DNA from: an uncultured Coprococcus sp.
GTDB taxonomy: Bacteria; Bacillota; Clostridia; Lachnospirales; Lachnospiraceae
DNA length: 64,000 nt
NCBI GenBank assembly: GCA_947632705.1
Contig: CANRQE010000002.1
Location: 49,144 to 113,143, forward strand
Direction of reading: 5' to 3'
The stretch's first letter is position 1. Every line of letters begins with the position of its first letter. Shown here in pieces: positions 1 through 8,278 of this stretch. The notes beneath the pieces are model-generated. The model saw only the letters and a program-made list of their open reading frames with translations. It did no database searches and was not told where the DNA came from. The translations under genes and the position numbers were made by a program.

Positions 1-546
1 TTCGTTGTCCGGTATCTGATTGGATATGACAAAGGCTCCGCTTCCGGTTACGGTCCATGTGGTAGAAAGCGGTCTCTGATTCCCGTATTCCAGCGGAAAA
101 CGAAACTGTTTTTCTGCGCTTCCATAATGACTGGAGGTTGCTGCCACTACATGATCTGCATATCCGGCCGCTACCGTCATGGCTGCTAAGGAAAGCGATT
201 CACCACAAGTAGAACACGCCCCATACAGACCAAATACCGGTATATCCATATCCTTGACGCCAAACGTGGAAGCAATCAATTGTCCAAGCAAATCCCCTGC
301 AAAGATATAACGGATATCCTCTTTGCGTTTATTTGCTTTCTGAATTGCCAGTAAGACAGCCTGCCTTACCATCTCACTTTCTCCCTCTTCCCATGAATTT
401 TTTCCAAAGGTCGGGTCCTCCGATAAAATATCAAAATATCTTGCCAGAGGGCCCTCCGCCTCCTTCGGTCCGCAAATAGAAGCTGCACCGATAATATACG
501 GAGGTTCAGAAAATTTGATGCTCTGCTCTCCTATTTTTTCACTCAT
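1..546 (-). CDS. spoVAD: Stage V sporulation protein AD (SpoVAD), 3' end outside the window
   Basis: The first 182 codons of SpoVAD, a thiolase-fold protein of the SpoVA channel that moves dipicolinic acid into the forespore. The translation contains family landmarks: an AAxICGPKEAEGPL block near the N-terminus, an AGDLLGQ segment, GLYGACSTCGES, and ATSSHYGSAEKQFRFPLEYG before a TVTGSGA segment. The ATG at 544-546 is preceded by AAAGGAG with good spacing. The frame is still open at base 1, so the C-terminal part lies beyond the window. Unusually, it is not next to spoVAC, which lies about 6.8 kb away on the same strand, so it must have its own promoter. I could not recognise a sigma-G promoter upstream with confidence. 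Identification is by resemblance to known SpoVAD and is strong. Confidence 0.93.
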   Translation of the reverse strand, partial: MSEKIGEQSIKFSEPPYIIGAASICGPKEAEGPLARYFDILSEDPTFGKNSWEEGESEMVRQAVLLAIQKANKRKEDIRYIFAGDLLGQLIASTFGVKDMDIPVFGLYGACSTCGESLSLAAMTVAAGYADHVVAATSSHYGSAEKQFRFPLEYGNQRPLSTTWTVTGSGAFVISNQIPDNE

Positions 547-655
547 ACGATCTAACTCCTTTGGTTGCTATAACTGAAACAGTCATTTTATTTCTAATAA
601 TAGCATACACCAAAAGGAAAAAATTATATTAGAAATATATACCTTTTGTTTTTTC
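547..655. promoter_or_regulatory. Divergent spoVAD/ClC intergenic region with two interleaved inverted repeats
   Basis: This A/T-rich gap holds two perfect inverted repeats whose arms alternate: ATTTCTAATA (590-599) with TATTAGAAAT (627-636), and CAAAAGG (611-617) with CCTTTTG (642-648). The arrangement suggests operator sites or alternative cruciforms controlling the divergent genes. No clear -35/-10 pair was found. The function is inferred from position only. Confidence 0.4.
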
Positions 656-2023
656 ATGAAAAATGCAAGAAGCTATAGACAAAATCCTGAAATTGATTTA
701 ATCTATTTGCGTAGAAAGCAGAAAGTAAGTGATCAGACTATGGAATTTACGAAAGAATACTGGCTGAACTGCCTGAACCGCTGTATCCGTTACGGCAAAA
801 CCTTTATCAAGTGGCTGTTTTGCGCCGTAATCATGGGAGGAAGCTGCGGTGCAATCGGTACAGCGTTTCATTACAGCGTTGAATATGTGACCGGATTTCG
901 CGAAGCAAATAACTGGATTATCGGTTTTATTCCATTTGCCGGTCTGATAATCGTCTTTATCTATCGCATCTCCGGAATGAAACATGACAAAGGTACGAAT
1001 CTTGTCATCGGCTCCATCAGGGATCCCGAAGCAAGGGTTCCGTTTCGTATGGCTCCTTTGATTTTTATTACAACGGTGATTACACATTTATTCGGCGGCT
1101 CCGCCGGACGGGAAGGCGCTGCCTTACAAATCGGCGGAAGCGTCGGCTCCTCTTTCGGTAAGCTTTTTAAAACAGACGAAAGTACGACGCACATCCTGAC
1201 TTTATGCGGTATGAGCGCTGTTTTTTCCGCACTGTTCGGAACCCCGATTACCGCTGCTCTCTTTTCCATGGAAGTCATCAGTATCGGCATTCTGTATTAC
1301 AGTGCTTTTGTTCCCTGCGTTTTATCCGCAACCATTGCATATGCAATCACGGAAAAATTCCATATTACCCCGACATATTTTATCCTGCACCAGATTCCGG
1401 ATATGTCGCTTTCAATCGGCATCAAGGTCATTGCGCTTGCTATCTTATGCGCTGTCTTAAGCAGTCTGTTTTGTATTGCCTTACAGATGTCCGCACACTT
1501 TTTCCATACAGTATTCAAAAACCAGTATCTTCGCATCTTTATAGGCGGACTTCTGATTGTTCTGTTTACGCTGATTGTCCGGTCTACAGATTATAACGGT
1601 GCAGGAATGAGCATCATCGACGCGGCCATCCACGGAACGGCGCGTCCGGAAGCTTTTCTTCTCAAAATGATTCTTACCTGTATCACGATTGGCTGCGGCT
1701 TCAGAGGCGGTGAAATTGTACCTTCCTTTTTTATCGGGGCAACCTTCGGGTGCTTTATGGGCGGAATCCTCGGTCTGAACCCGGGTTTCGGCGCTGCCAT
1801 GGGATTAATCTGCTTTTTCTGCGGAGTCGTTAACTGCCCGCTGACAGCTCTGGTACTCAGTGTTGAATTATTCGGTGCCGACGGTATATTGATGTTTGCC
1901 ATCGGCTGTGCAGTCAGCTATATGCTGTCCGGATATTACAGTTTATATAATGAGCAGAAAATTATTTATTCCAAGCTGCGTCCGCATTATGTAAACCTTT
2001 ATTCCAATCAGGAAGTAAAATAA
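656..2023 (+). CDS. ClC-family chloride channel or H+/Cl- antiporter
   Basis: Membrane protein of about 455 residues that should move chloride or a related anion across the cytoplasmic membrane. The ClC signature segments are present in order: GSAGREGAALQIGGSVGS (GxxGREGP-type, with the gating glutamate position retained), GTPITAALFSMEV, GFRGGEIVPSFFIGATFG and NCPLTALVLSVELFG. No C-terminal CBS domains follow, so it is the short bacterial form. The ATG at 656 has no ribosome binding site. The in-frame ATG at 740 has a weak GAAAGTAAG upstream and gives a protein starting MEFTKEYW, which may be the real start. It converges on citrate synthase with a 7-base gap and no visible terminator between them. 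Confidence 0.88.
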   Translation: MKNARSYRQNPEIDLIYLRRKQKVSDQTMEFTKEYWLNCLNRCIRYGKTFIKWLFCAVIMGGSCGAIGTAFHYSVEYVTGFREANNWIIGFIPFAGLIIVFIYRISGMKHDKGTNLVIGSIRDPEARVPFRMAPLIFITTVITHLFGGSAGREGAALQIGGSVGSSFGKLFKTDESTTHILTLCGMSAVFSALFGTPITAALFSMEVISIGILYYSAFVPCVLSATIAYAITEKFHITPTYFILHQIPDMSLSIGIKVIALAILCAVLSSLFCIALQMSAHFFHTVFKNQYLRIFIGGLLIVLFTLIVRSTDYNGAGMSIIDAAIHGTARPEAFLLKMILTCITIGCGFRGGEIVPSFFIGATFGCFMGGILGLNPGFGAAMGLICFFCGVVNCPLTALVLSVELFGADGILMFAIGCAVSYMLSGYYSLYNEQKIIYSKLRPHYVNLYSNQEVK

Positions 2024-2030
2024 AGTTTTA

Positions 2031-3383
2031 TCATTCACGATCGCAAAGCGGGATATAGTCTTCTTCCGTCACAATACTCTGATAGGCCGGACGTATGATT
2101 TTGTCCACATTAATCAGCTCTTCAATCCGGTGTGCGCACCAGCCCACAATTCTCGCCATTGCAAACAGCGGTGTATACAATTCTGACGGAATATCTAACA
2201 TACTGTAAACAAACCCACTGTAAAAATCCACATTTGCGCTGACCCCTTTATAGATCTTTCTCTTTTTCGCGATTACTTCCGGTGCCAGACGTTCAATCAT
2301 GGAATATAAGGCATAATCCTCTTCTCTTCCTTTTGCCACTGCCAATTTTTCCACAAAGCTTTTAAAAACAACGGCCCTCGGATCGGAAATGGAATAAACG
2401 GCATGTCCCATACCATAAATCAATCCCTTTTTATCAAATGCGTTTTTATCCACCAGAGCCTCCAGATATGCGGCAACTGCCTCATCGTCTGTCAAATCGG
2501 AAACATGCTCCTTCAGATCCTGAATCATGTTTACTACCTTGATATTTGCTCCGCCATGCTTTGGCCCTTTTAGCGAAGAAAGCGCAGCCGCGATGACGGA
2601 ATACGTATCTGAACCTGCAGACGATACCACCCTGGTTGTAAATGTTGAATTATTGCCGCCGCCATGCTCCATATGCAGGATCAATGCAATATCCAGCACT
2701 TTTGCTTCAATTTCCGAATAGGACTTGTCCGGTCTTAACATCCGCAGAATATTCTCTGCAGTTGAAATCGTGGTATCCGGTCGGTGAATATAAAAGCTTT
2801 CATTATTCTCTGCGTGATTGTACGCATGGTACCCATACACGGCAAACATCGGAAACACACTGATTAACATAATACTCTGGCGAATAACATTACTGATACT
2901 CACATCCGATACCTTATTGTCATAGGAGGCCAGAGTCAGAATACTTTTTGTCATGGAATTCATGATATCCCTGCTCGGAGCCTTCATAATCACATCTCTG
3001 ACAAAATTGGAAGGAAGCGTCCTGCTTTCTCCGGCTAATTTTTCAAATTCTTCCAGCTGTACGACATTTGGCAGACTTCCAAACAACAACAGATATTCTA
3101 TTTCTTCAAATCCAAAGCCGCCTCGCCTGGATACCCCGTTTACCAGATCAAAAATATGATATCCCCTGTAATATAATTCCCCGTCGCACGGCTCCATTAC
3201 CCCATCTACCAGCCTGGAGGAAACGATTTTGGAAATATCGGTAATTCCCGATATCACTCCTTTTCCGTTTTTATCTCTTAATCCCTTTTTTACTCCATAC
3301 GTATCATATAATTCCGGCGGAATTTTCTCTTTTGAAATACAAATATCTGCATATTCTTTCCATTTCTTTCCGTTTAATGCCAT
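2031..3383 (-). CDS. gltA: Citrate (or 2-methylcitrate) synthase
   Basis: Condenses acetyl-CoA with oxaloacetate to citrate. At 450 residues it has the usual length. The active-site segments are visible: MEHGGGNNST (first catalytic His), GMGHAVY (second His), and the VDFYSGFVYSML segment carrying the catalytic Asp position, followed by the C-terminal ARIVGWCAHRIEE helix. The ATG at 3381-3383 follows AAAAGGAGAAGCTT. In many Clostridia this enzyme serves glutamate synthesis through a partial TCA branch. An aconitase-family gene is present at 51.8 kb, but no isocitrate dehydrogenase is in the window. A 2-methylcitrate role cannot be excluded from sequence alone. Confidence 0.93.
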   Translation of the reverse strand: MALNGKKWKEYADICISKEKIPPELYDTYGVKKGLRDKNGKGVISGITDISKIVSSRLVDGVMEPCDGELYYRGYHIFDLVNGVSRRGGFGFEEIEYLLLFGSLPNVVQLEEFEKLAGESRTLPSNFVRDVIMKAPSRDIMNSMTKSILTLASYDNKVSDVSISNVIRQSIMLISVFPMFAVYGYHAYNHAENNESFYIHRPDTTISTAENILRMLRPDKSYSEIEAKVLDIALILHMEHGGGNNSTFTTRVVSSAGSDTYSVIAAALSSLKGPKHGGANIKVVNMIQDLKEHVSDLTDDEAVAAYLEALVDKNAFDKKGLIYGMGHAVYSISDPRAVVFKSFVEKLAVAKGREEDYALYSMIERLAPEVIAKKRKIYKGVSANVDFYSGFVYSMLDIPSELYTPLFAMARIVGWCAHRIEELINVDKIIRPAYQSIVTEEDYIPLCDRE

Positions 3384-3470
3384 AAGCTTCTCCTTTTCTT
3401 TTTATTTTTCTGCGCTTCCATCTTACGTCAGCTCTCTGTCTGTAAAAGACTCCGTGACCGGGCAGAACGG

Positions 3471-4439
3471 TTATTCCACCAGCCCATACTTTAACATATA
3501 ATTATACAATGCGCCGATTTTATTGGAATCATTGCCAAATTTACAGTTTTCAATTCTGATATCCTTAATCAGCCGCGTCAGATTTTTCAGTTTGTCCGCA
3601 TAACGTCTGATGCCCTCTAAAAATGCCGGCTGTGCACTGATTCCGCCTCCGATCAGAATCACATCCGGATCTATAATCAAAGACAAATTATAGCACTGCT
3701 TTGCAATATTAAAATACAGATCCTCCAAGGCATCTATGGCAATCGGATCCCCCTTCTGTGCCCATTCATATACAAGTTCTCCCGTAACCGTATCCGGATC
3801 CAGATTCTTTTTTCCTGCCACCTTATCACACAGGGCGGCAACAGAACATCCGCCGGATAAAATCATTTTTCCTGCCCTGATTCTTTCTTTTGCAGTCCCG
3901 GCATCATCGATATTGACCAGATCTTCCAGATCCTGCCGGTTCAGGTTATCCGCCATATAAGATAATTCCCCTGCGATCATACGGTTTCCTCTATGTACAT
4001 GCCGGTCAATCACGATACCGCCGCCCACTCCGGTTCCGATGATCATGAGACAGGCGTTGGTACAATCCTTTGCATTCCCCATCCATACCTCAGCCAGAGC
4101 GGCACACTTGGCATCATTCTCCATGGCCACCGGTATATGATCGCATTTTTCGGACAGGATATCCGCCACATGCACCTCATGCAAAAACGGCAGGGCTCCG
4201 CCGACATAGACAATTCCGTTTTCCACATCAATCTGCCCCGGAAGGCTTAACGCAATCCCTTCAATCTGTTGTTTCTGCTTATATTGCCCGTATATTGCAA
4301 CCAATGATGCAAGAAAGGTGTCAGCATTATCCTCTGCCTTGTTTTTAGTCGGCATCTTATGTTTTTCTACGATCCTTCCATCCATCGTCATTAACGCATA
4401 TTTTACAAATGTTCCGCCAATATCAAATACCAAATACAT
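3471..4439 (-). CDS. ROK-family sugar kinase or regulator lacking the zinc motif
   Basis: Predicted cytoplasmic ROK protein (322 residues) that would phosphorylate a hexose or a related sugar. It begins with the ATP-binding phosphate loop VFDIGGTFVKYAL and has the IGTGVGGGIVI motif, a RMIAGELSYM segment and a C-terminal ILIGGGISAQPAF segment. There is no N-terminal helix-turn-helix, so it is a kinase-type rather than repressor-type ROK. The usual CxCGxxGC zinc site after the GE(I/L) motif is absent and replaced by a longer insert (residues about 165-195). Its 5' end overlaps the end of the next upstream gene by 17 bases, which suggests coupled translation. The substrate is unknown. Confidence 0.8.
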   Translation of the reverse strand: MYLVFDIGGTFVKYALMTMDGRIVEKHKMPTKNKAEDNADTFLASLVAIYGQYKQKQQIEGIALSLPGQIDVENGIVYVGGALPFLHEVHVADILSEKCDHIPVAMENDAKCAALAEVWMGNAKDCTNACLMIIGTGVGGGIVIDRHVHRGNRMIAGELSYMADNLNRQDLEDLVNIDDAGTAKERIRAGKMILSGGCSVAALCDKVAGKKNLDPDTVTGELVYEWAQKGDPIAIDALEDLYFNIAKQCYNLSLIIDPDVILIGGGISAQPAFLEGIRRYADKLKNLTRLIKDIRIENCKFGNDSNKIGALYNYMLKYGLVE

Positions 4440-5349
4440 CCTCGTTCTCCTGATCTATATATTCACAAGCCGCAAGTGCGGCTACGGCACCATCTGCGAC
4501 AGCCGTTGTCAGCTGTTTGATTTTTTTCGTTCTGCAGTCTCCGGCCGTAAAAATTCCCGGAGCATTCGTCACACAATCCTCTCCTGCCCGGATATAGCCG
4601 CCGTTATCCAGCTGTACCAGATCTGCAAAGGCCTGATTCTCCGGTTCCTGACCAATCGCAACAAATAATCCGGCCACATCTATTTTTTGTCTGATCTTCT
4701 GCCCGTCCTCCACGGTAATGGCTTCCAGCCGGTTCATTCCGTGTAACTCTACAACCCGGCTGTTTAAGATAAATACTACATTCCGTCTGGCTTCCAGCAC
4801 CTTCCTCTTACCGGCTTCTCCGCGAAATGTCTCCCTTCTGTGGATCAGATAAACCGTTTCACAATCATTGGACAAAAACAAGGCATCGTCTAAAGCGGTA
4901 TTGCCGCCGCCGACAACGGCAACTTTTTTTCCCCGGAAAAAGGCGCCGTCACAAGTCGCGCAATAGGACACGCCTGCGCCGATGAGTCTCTGCTCATCCG
5001 GCAGTCCTAACATCCTGTTTTTTGCACCCGTTGCAATAATGACTGCGCGAGCCTGATACTGTTCCTCTTTCGTCTGTACCTCTTTATAAGTCCTACAGGT
5101 ACGGATTCCCGTCACCTGACGATATTCTACTTTTACGCCCAGCTCTGTGGCCTGTTCATACAGATTTGTTGCAAACTCATATCCTGAGATATGCCGGATT
5201 GCCGGATAGTTTTCTATTTCCGTCGTATTAACAATCTGTCCTCCATACATATTGCCTTCCAGAACCAATACGGTTCTTCCTGCCCTTGCCGCATAGATTC
5301 CGGCTGTCAGTCCGGCCGTTCCTGCTCCTATAATGATGATATCATACAT
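4423..5349 (-). CDS. trxB: Thioredoxin reductase-like FAD/NAD(P)H flavoprotein
   Basis: Two-domain pyridine nucleotide-disulfide oxidoreductase of 308 residues, the size of low-molecular-weight thioredoxin reductases. Visible features are the FAD-binding IIIGAGTAGLTAGIYAARAG at the N-terminus, the redox pair CATC (about residue 132), the NAD(P)H-binding VVGGGNTALDDALFL, an HRRETFR segment typical of NADPH preference, and the C-terminal GIFTAGDCRTKKIKQLTTAVADG that contacts FAD. It heads a short cluster with the overlapping ROK gene. Whether it reduces thioredoxin or another disulfide partner is not shown here, since no thioredoxin gene is adjacent. Confidence 0.9.
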   Translation of the reverse strand: MYDIIIIGAGTAGLTAGIYAARAGRTVLVLEGNMYGGQIVNTTEIENYPAIRHISGYEFATNLYEQATELGVKVEYRQVTGIRTCRTYKEVQTKEEQYQARAVIIATGAKNRMLGLPDEQRLIGAGVSYCATCDGAFFRGKKVAVVGGGNTALDDALFLSNDCETVYLIHRRETFRGEAGKRKVLEARRNVVFILNSRVVELHGMNRLEAITVEDGQKIRQKIDVAGLFVAIGQEPENQAFADLVQLDNGGYIRAGEDCVTNAPGIFTAGDCRTKKIKQLTTAVADGAVAALAACEYIDQENEDVFGI

Positions 5350-5473
5350 ATCCTTTTTCTCCTACTATTTTTTATTTTTTTAAGATATATGTATTGTCTA
5401 TCGTTTTCTTTATAATGATACCATAAAATTCGGGTTTCTGCACGGTCCGTCTGTACAGATCATTGCAGTAAAC

Positions 5474-5504
5474 AAAAAACTACCTGCAATGCAGATAGTT
5501 TTTT
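5474..5504 (-). terminator. Rho-independent terminator after the VanW gene
   Basis: AAAAAACTACCTGC pairs with GCAGATAGTTTTTT across an AAT loop, with one G-U-type mismatch. Read on the minus strand the stem ends in a T-run 20 bases past the vanW-type stop. It is nearly symmetric and may work in both directions. Confidence 0.75.
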
Positions 5505-5526
5505 CGAATTTCATTCTATCCGGATA

Positions 5527-7191
5527 TCATTCAGTCTGCGGAGATTCTGCAGCCGCAGGTGCTTCCGTCGTTCCCGGAGCTTCTGTAGAAGTCGGCTTAT
5601 CCGGATTCTCCTTTTCCGGACTTTCTCCTTCCGAAGGCTGCTCTTCCGTATCCTCCGTCTCTTCCGGTTCCTTCGTTCCTACCAGGACAATCTCATCTCT
5701 CCTGTCATAGTGGCTGGTAGATTCCGCATTACTGGATATCAGATTGCCGTCGCCGTCATAAACGCTTCGGTAAGTCTGTACCGTATATGCCGGAATACCC
5801 GTAACCTTTGTTTCCTCCTCACCGATTTCTAATGTATCGTCCTCCTCTTGAACGACTTTGTATTCCTCCACGCCAATCGTTTCACTGGAAAGCTTCACGG
5901 AAAAGTCCTCGGTTTTTGTTCCGTAAATTGTACAGGTAACAACACTGTCTCCATAGGAAGCTTTTATCTTGATCGGAAAATCCGTGTCATTGCAGAATCT
6001 GTAATCCGGACCGCCCCAGGAAACCGTTGCATCAAAGCCGGCTCCCACATATGCGGAAATATACGGATGACAATGTCTTTCATCGATTTCCAGATTTGCA
6101 TAAAGACACGCATTGTATAAGGTTGAAGACACCTGACAGATACCGCCGCCGACTTCATCAACGGATTCTCCGTTGACATAGGACGGAGCTGCCAGAAAGC
6201 CGTTTGCTACCGTGCGCTCGCCTACAACATTATTAAAGGAAAACTCTTCTCCCGGAAGCAGAATGGTATCATTACAATGAAGCGCTGCAAGCTCCACATT
6301 TGCTTTTCGATTAGAGGTTCCGCTGACATTGGTACTGAAGGTACCCATCCTATCCCGGAACAGACATTCCCTGTATTCCTCCGTTGTCATCGGAGGATCC
6401 GTATATTGAAGCGGAATCTGAACCTGCTCTCCATCCTGCGCCTCCTCTAACATTCGTTTTGCCGCTTCCAGATCAAAGCTGACCCCTTTTACCGCCTCCA
6501 CAACTGCATAATCCTTCGCAGGATCCAGTGTCGCATTGACCGGTTCAGTATGAATTTCCTGATAAATGGCCTCAATATCCACATCTCCGTAAATGAGCGG
6601 ACAATCCAGTACAGTATCGTACGCCCCGGCAAGAATAATCTCCTCCATCCGGGAAACAAGCGTATCCCTGTCCACTACATAAGCACCCCGTCCTTTATGC
6701 ACGATGAGATTGTCTCCTGTAATTTCATAGCCCTTATCATCTAACGGAATCGAAGTATCCAAACCGGACTGAACAATTGACTGATACAGGAGTTCCGCAT
6801 TCTTTAACTCCGGTATCAGCTCATATTGCTGCTCCTTAAATAATGCTGCAATGAACCGGATTCCCCTGCCCCAAAAAGCATGGCTGTCCTGAAGAGATTT
6901 TTCTACTGCATCCATTACATGCATATTGAGCGCATCTTCAATCACGACATGATGCACTTCATTCTCCAGTGTAACATCAATATGCACGTTTTCATATTCT
7001 GTTTTAAACTGCTCACTGACTGCCAAAGCCGCTTCCTCTGCCGTCATACCGCTGACATCTATGCCGTTGATATTCGTATTCGGATAGAACTTTTTTCTGC
7101 CTACGATCCCGCAAAAGATCAGATAACAAATGATCAGGGCAAGTATCACGCTGCAGATTCGCAGCAGCTTCAGCTTTGCTGATTGACTCAT
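5527..7191 (-). CDS. VanW-family cell-envelope protein with G5-like domain
   Basis: Membrane-anchored extracytoplasmic protein of 554 residues. Order: a basic start and one membrane segment (about 10-32), a repeated N-terminal region with the NTNINGIDVSGMTAEEA motif typical of the putative peptidoglycan-binding domain that precedes VanW (about 40-250), a VanW domain (about 290-415) with the GGGICQVSSTLYNACLYA core, a G5-like beta region (about 435-505), and a P/E/T-rich acidic tail. VanW proteins are common in glycopeptide-resistance clusters and in ordinary Clostridia, and their biochemical role is not established. The start follows GGAGTGAAATAA. A TTGACA-17-TACTTT promoter lies upstream. 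There is no van resistance context here. Confidence 0.85.
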   Translation of the reverse strand: MSQSAKLKLLRICSVILALIICYLIFCGIVGRKKFYPNTNINGIDVSGMTAEEAALAVSEQFKTEYENVHIDVTLENEVHHVVIEDALNMHVMDAVEKSLQDSHAFWGRGIRFIAALFKEQQYELIPELKNAELLYQSIVQSGLDTSIPLDDKGYEITGDNLIVHKGRGAYVVDRDTLVSRMEEIILAGAYDTVLDCPLIYGDVDIEAIYQEIHTEPVNATLDPAKDYAVVEAVKGVSFDLEAAKRMLEEAQDGEQVQIPLQYTDPPMTTEEYRECLFRDRMGTFSTNVSGTSNRKANVELAALHCNDTILLPGEEFSFNNVVGERTVANGFLAAPSYVNGESVDEVGGGICQVSSTLYNACLYANLEIDERHCHPYISAYVGAGFDATVSWGGPDYRFCNDTDFPIKIKASYGDSVVTCTIYGTKTEDFSVKLSSETIGVEEYKVVQEEDDTLEIGEEETKVTGIPAYTVQTYRSVYDGDGNLISSNAESTSHYDRRDEIVLVGTKEPEETEDTEEQPSEGESPEKENPDKPTSTEAPGTTEAPAAAESPQTE

Positions 7192-7255
7192 TTATTTCAC
7201 TCCGGATGATTATATTTTAAAACTTATGTAAACTAATAAAGCTCCTGTTTTTTTT

Positions 7256-7284
7256 AAAGTAACATAGTCATTTTTAGATGTCAA
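7256..7284 (-). promoter_or_regulatory. Promoter of the VanW gene
   Basis: On the minus strand TTGACA (7279-7284) is followed after 17 bases by TACTTT (7256-7261). The -35 is perfect, the -10 is weak but has TAnnnT. It lies 65 bases ahead of the ATG. Confidence 0.55.
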
Positions 7285-7302
7285 TATCTGTTTTGCTTAA
7301 AA

Positions 7303-7320
7303 CCCGGCAGATTCGCCGGG
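7303..7320 (-). terminator. Second hairpin downstream of the spoVA operon
   Basis: CCCGGC and GCCGGG form a perfect six-pair stem with an AGATTC loop. On the minus strand it is followed by TTTTAAG. It stands behind the stronger terminator at 7349-7374 and may back it up. Confidence 0.45.
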
Positions 7321-7348
7321 TATGTTTTTTCCCATTCTTTAAAATGCA

Positions 7349-7374
7349 AAAAAGGCTGTCACAGCAGCCTTTTT
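7349..7374 (-). terminator. Terminator of the spoIIA-sigF-spoVA gene block
   Basis: AAAAAGGCTG (7349-7358) pairs perfectly with CAGCCTTTTT (7365-7374) around a six-base loop, 15 bases after the spoVAC stop. Confidence 0.8.
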
Positions 7375-7389
7375 GGAAACCCATAACAG

Positions 7390-7848
7390 TTACACGATTC
7401 CAATCATGATACAGATCCAATAAATCATTCCCATGATCCAGCTGGTTAATACGCCATATAAGATAACCGGTCCTGCTATGGTAAACGCTTTTACACCTTT
7501 TCCGAATACTTCACCCTCCGTCTGAAACTCCACAATCGGAGCGCAGACGCCATTTGCAAATCCGGTAATCGGAACCAGGGCTCCTGCGCCGCCGAATTTT
7601 GCAATTTTTTTATACAGATTCAAACTGGTCAGAATGACACTGCACAGTACAAGTATCATGGATACATATCCGGATGCGTCCTCCTCGTTGATTCCCATTC
7701 CTTTGATCAGTGCCAGAATTCCCTGCCCGATCGTACATATCACTCCGCCTACCAGAAATGCCCACAGGCAATTCTTTACCGTGTTGGAAGTCGGCGTTAC
7801 ATTTTGAACATAAATATTATAATCCTGTTCCTTTGGTTCATATCGCAT
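7390..7848 (-). CDS. spoVAC: Stage V sporulation protein AC (SpoVAC)
   Basis: Small integral membrane protein (152 residues from the ATG chosen) of the forespore SpoVA complex, which takes up Ca-dipicolinate and releases it at germination. In Bacillus SpoVAC acts as a mechanosensitive channel. The family pattern is clear: a TSNTVKNCLWAFLVGGVICTIGQG segment, an AGALVPITGFANG segment, and several hydrophobic spans. An upstream in-frame ATG at 7869 exists, but the ATG at 7848 has TGAGGAAA at ideal spacing, and that ribosome site contains the spoVAB stop. Expression is expected in the forespore with sigma-G. The usual next gene, spoVAD, is missing here and found at the window start. Confidence 0.92.
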   Translation of the reverse strand: MRYEPKEQDYNIYVQNVTPTSNTVKNCLWAFLVGGVICTIGQGILALIKGMGINEEDASGYVSMILVLCSVILTSLNLYKKIAKFGGAGALVPITGFANGVCAPIVEFQTEGEVFGKGVKAFTIAGPVILYGVLTSWIMGMIYWICIMIGIV

Positions 7849-7858
7849 TGTTGTTTCC

Positions 7859-8278
7859 TCACAATCCATTGGCTGTCAATCCTATTATGGAGCCAATCAT
7901 TTTTCCTGCTGCTACAGCATAAATGACATAGGGAAGATACCTACGCAAATAAAATCTTCTTGAAATAATCGGGAATACATTCAAAACCTCTGCCAATGCA
8001 CCGATCAGGCATCCGGTAAAGATACCTCCAAACAAGGTAATCACTGCCAGTCCGATCTGGGTAACCGGAATTCTTATGTTAAAAATATAAATGACATTGG
8101 CGAGAGAAGCCCCATAGGTCAGAAGACATTCAATCAGAATATAATGTCTGTTTCCTTTTACCTTTTCCAACAGCTTCGGATAGACGCCAATTAAGGAAAT
8201 AAAAGCAAAATACCCGCCTGCAATCACGGCACCTCCCGCAAAAGCGGCAATTGCAAGACATACATGTCTAATCAGCAT
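7859..8278 (-). CDS. spoVAB: Stage V sporulation protein AB (SpoVAB)
   Basis: Membrane protein of about 139 residues. It has several hydrophobic helices and the conserved TGCLIGALAEVLNVFPIISRR segment found in SpoVAB. The start is placed at the ATG ending at 8278: it has AGAAGG nine bases upstream and overlaps the spoVAA stop by 11 bases. Longer in-frame starts up to 8374 would run through spoVAA coding sequence and lack ribosome sites. Like its neighbours it should act in the forespore inner membrane. SpoVAB is needed for spore maturation in Bacillus but has no known enzymatic role. Confidence 0.88.
   Translation of the reverse strand: MLIRHVCLAIAAFAGGAVIAGGYFAFISLIGVYPKLLEKVKGNRHYILIECLLTYGASLANVIYIFNIRIPVTQIGLAVITLFGGIFTGCLIGALAEVLNVFPIISRRFYLRRYLPYVIYAVAAGKMIGSIIGLTANGL

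Noticed and set aside
5527..7191. Glycopeptide resistance (van) cluster around the VanW protein
   Set aside because: No vanR, vanS, vanH, vanA/B or vanX-type gene is near. VanW proteins are also found outside such clusters.
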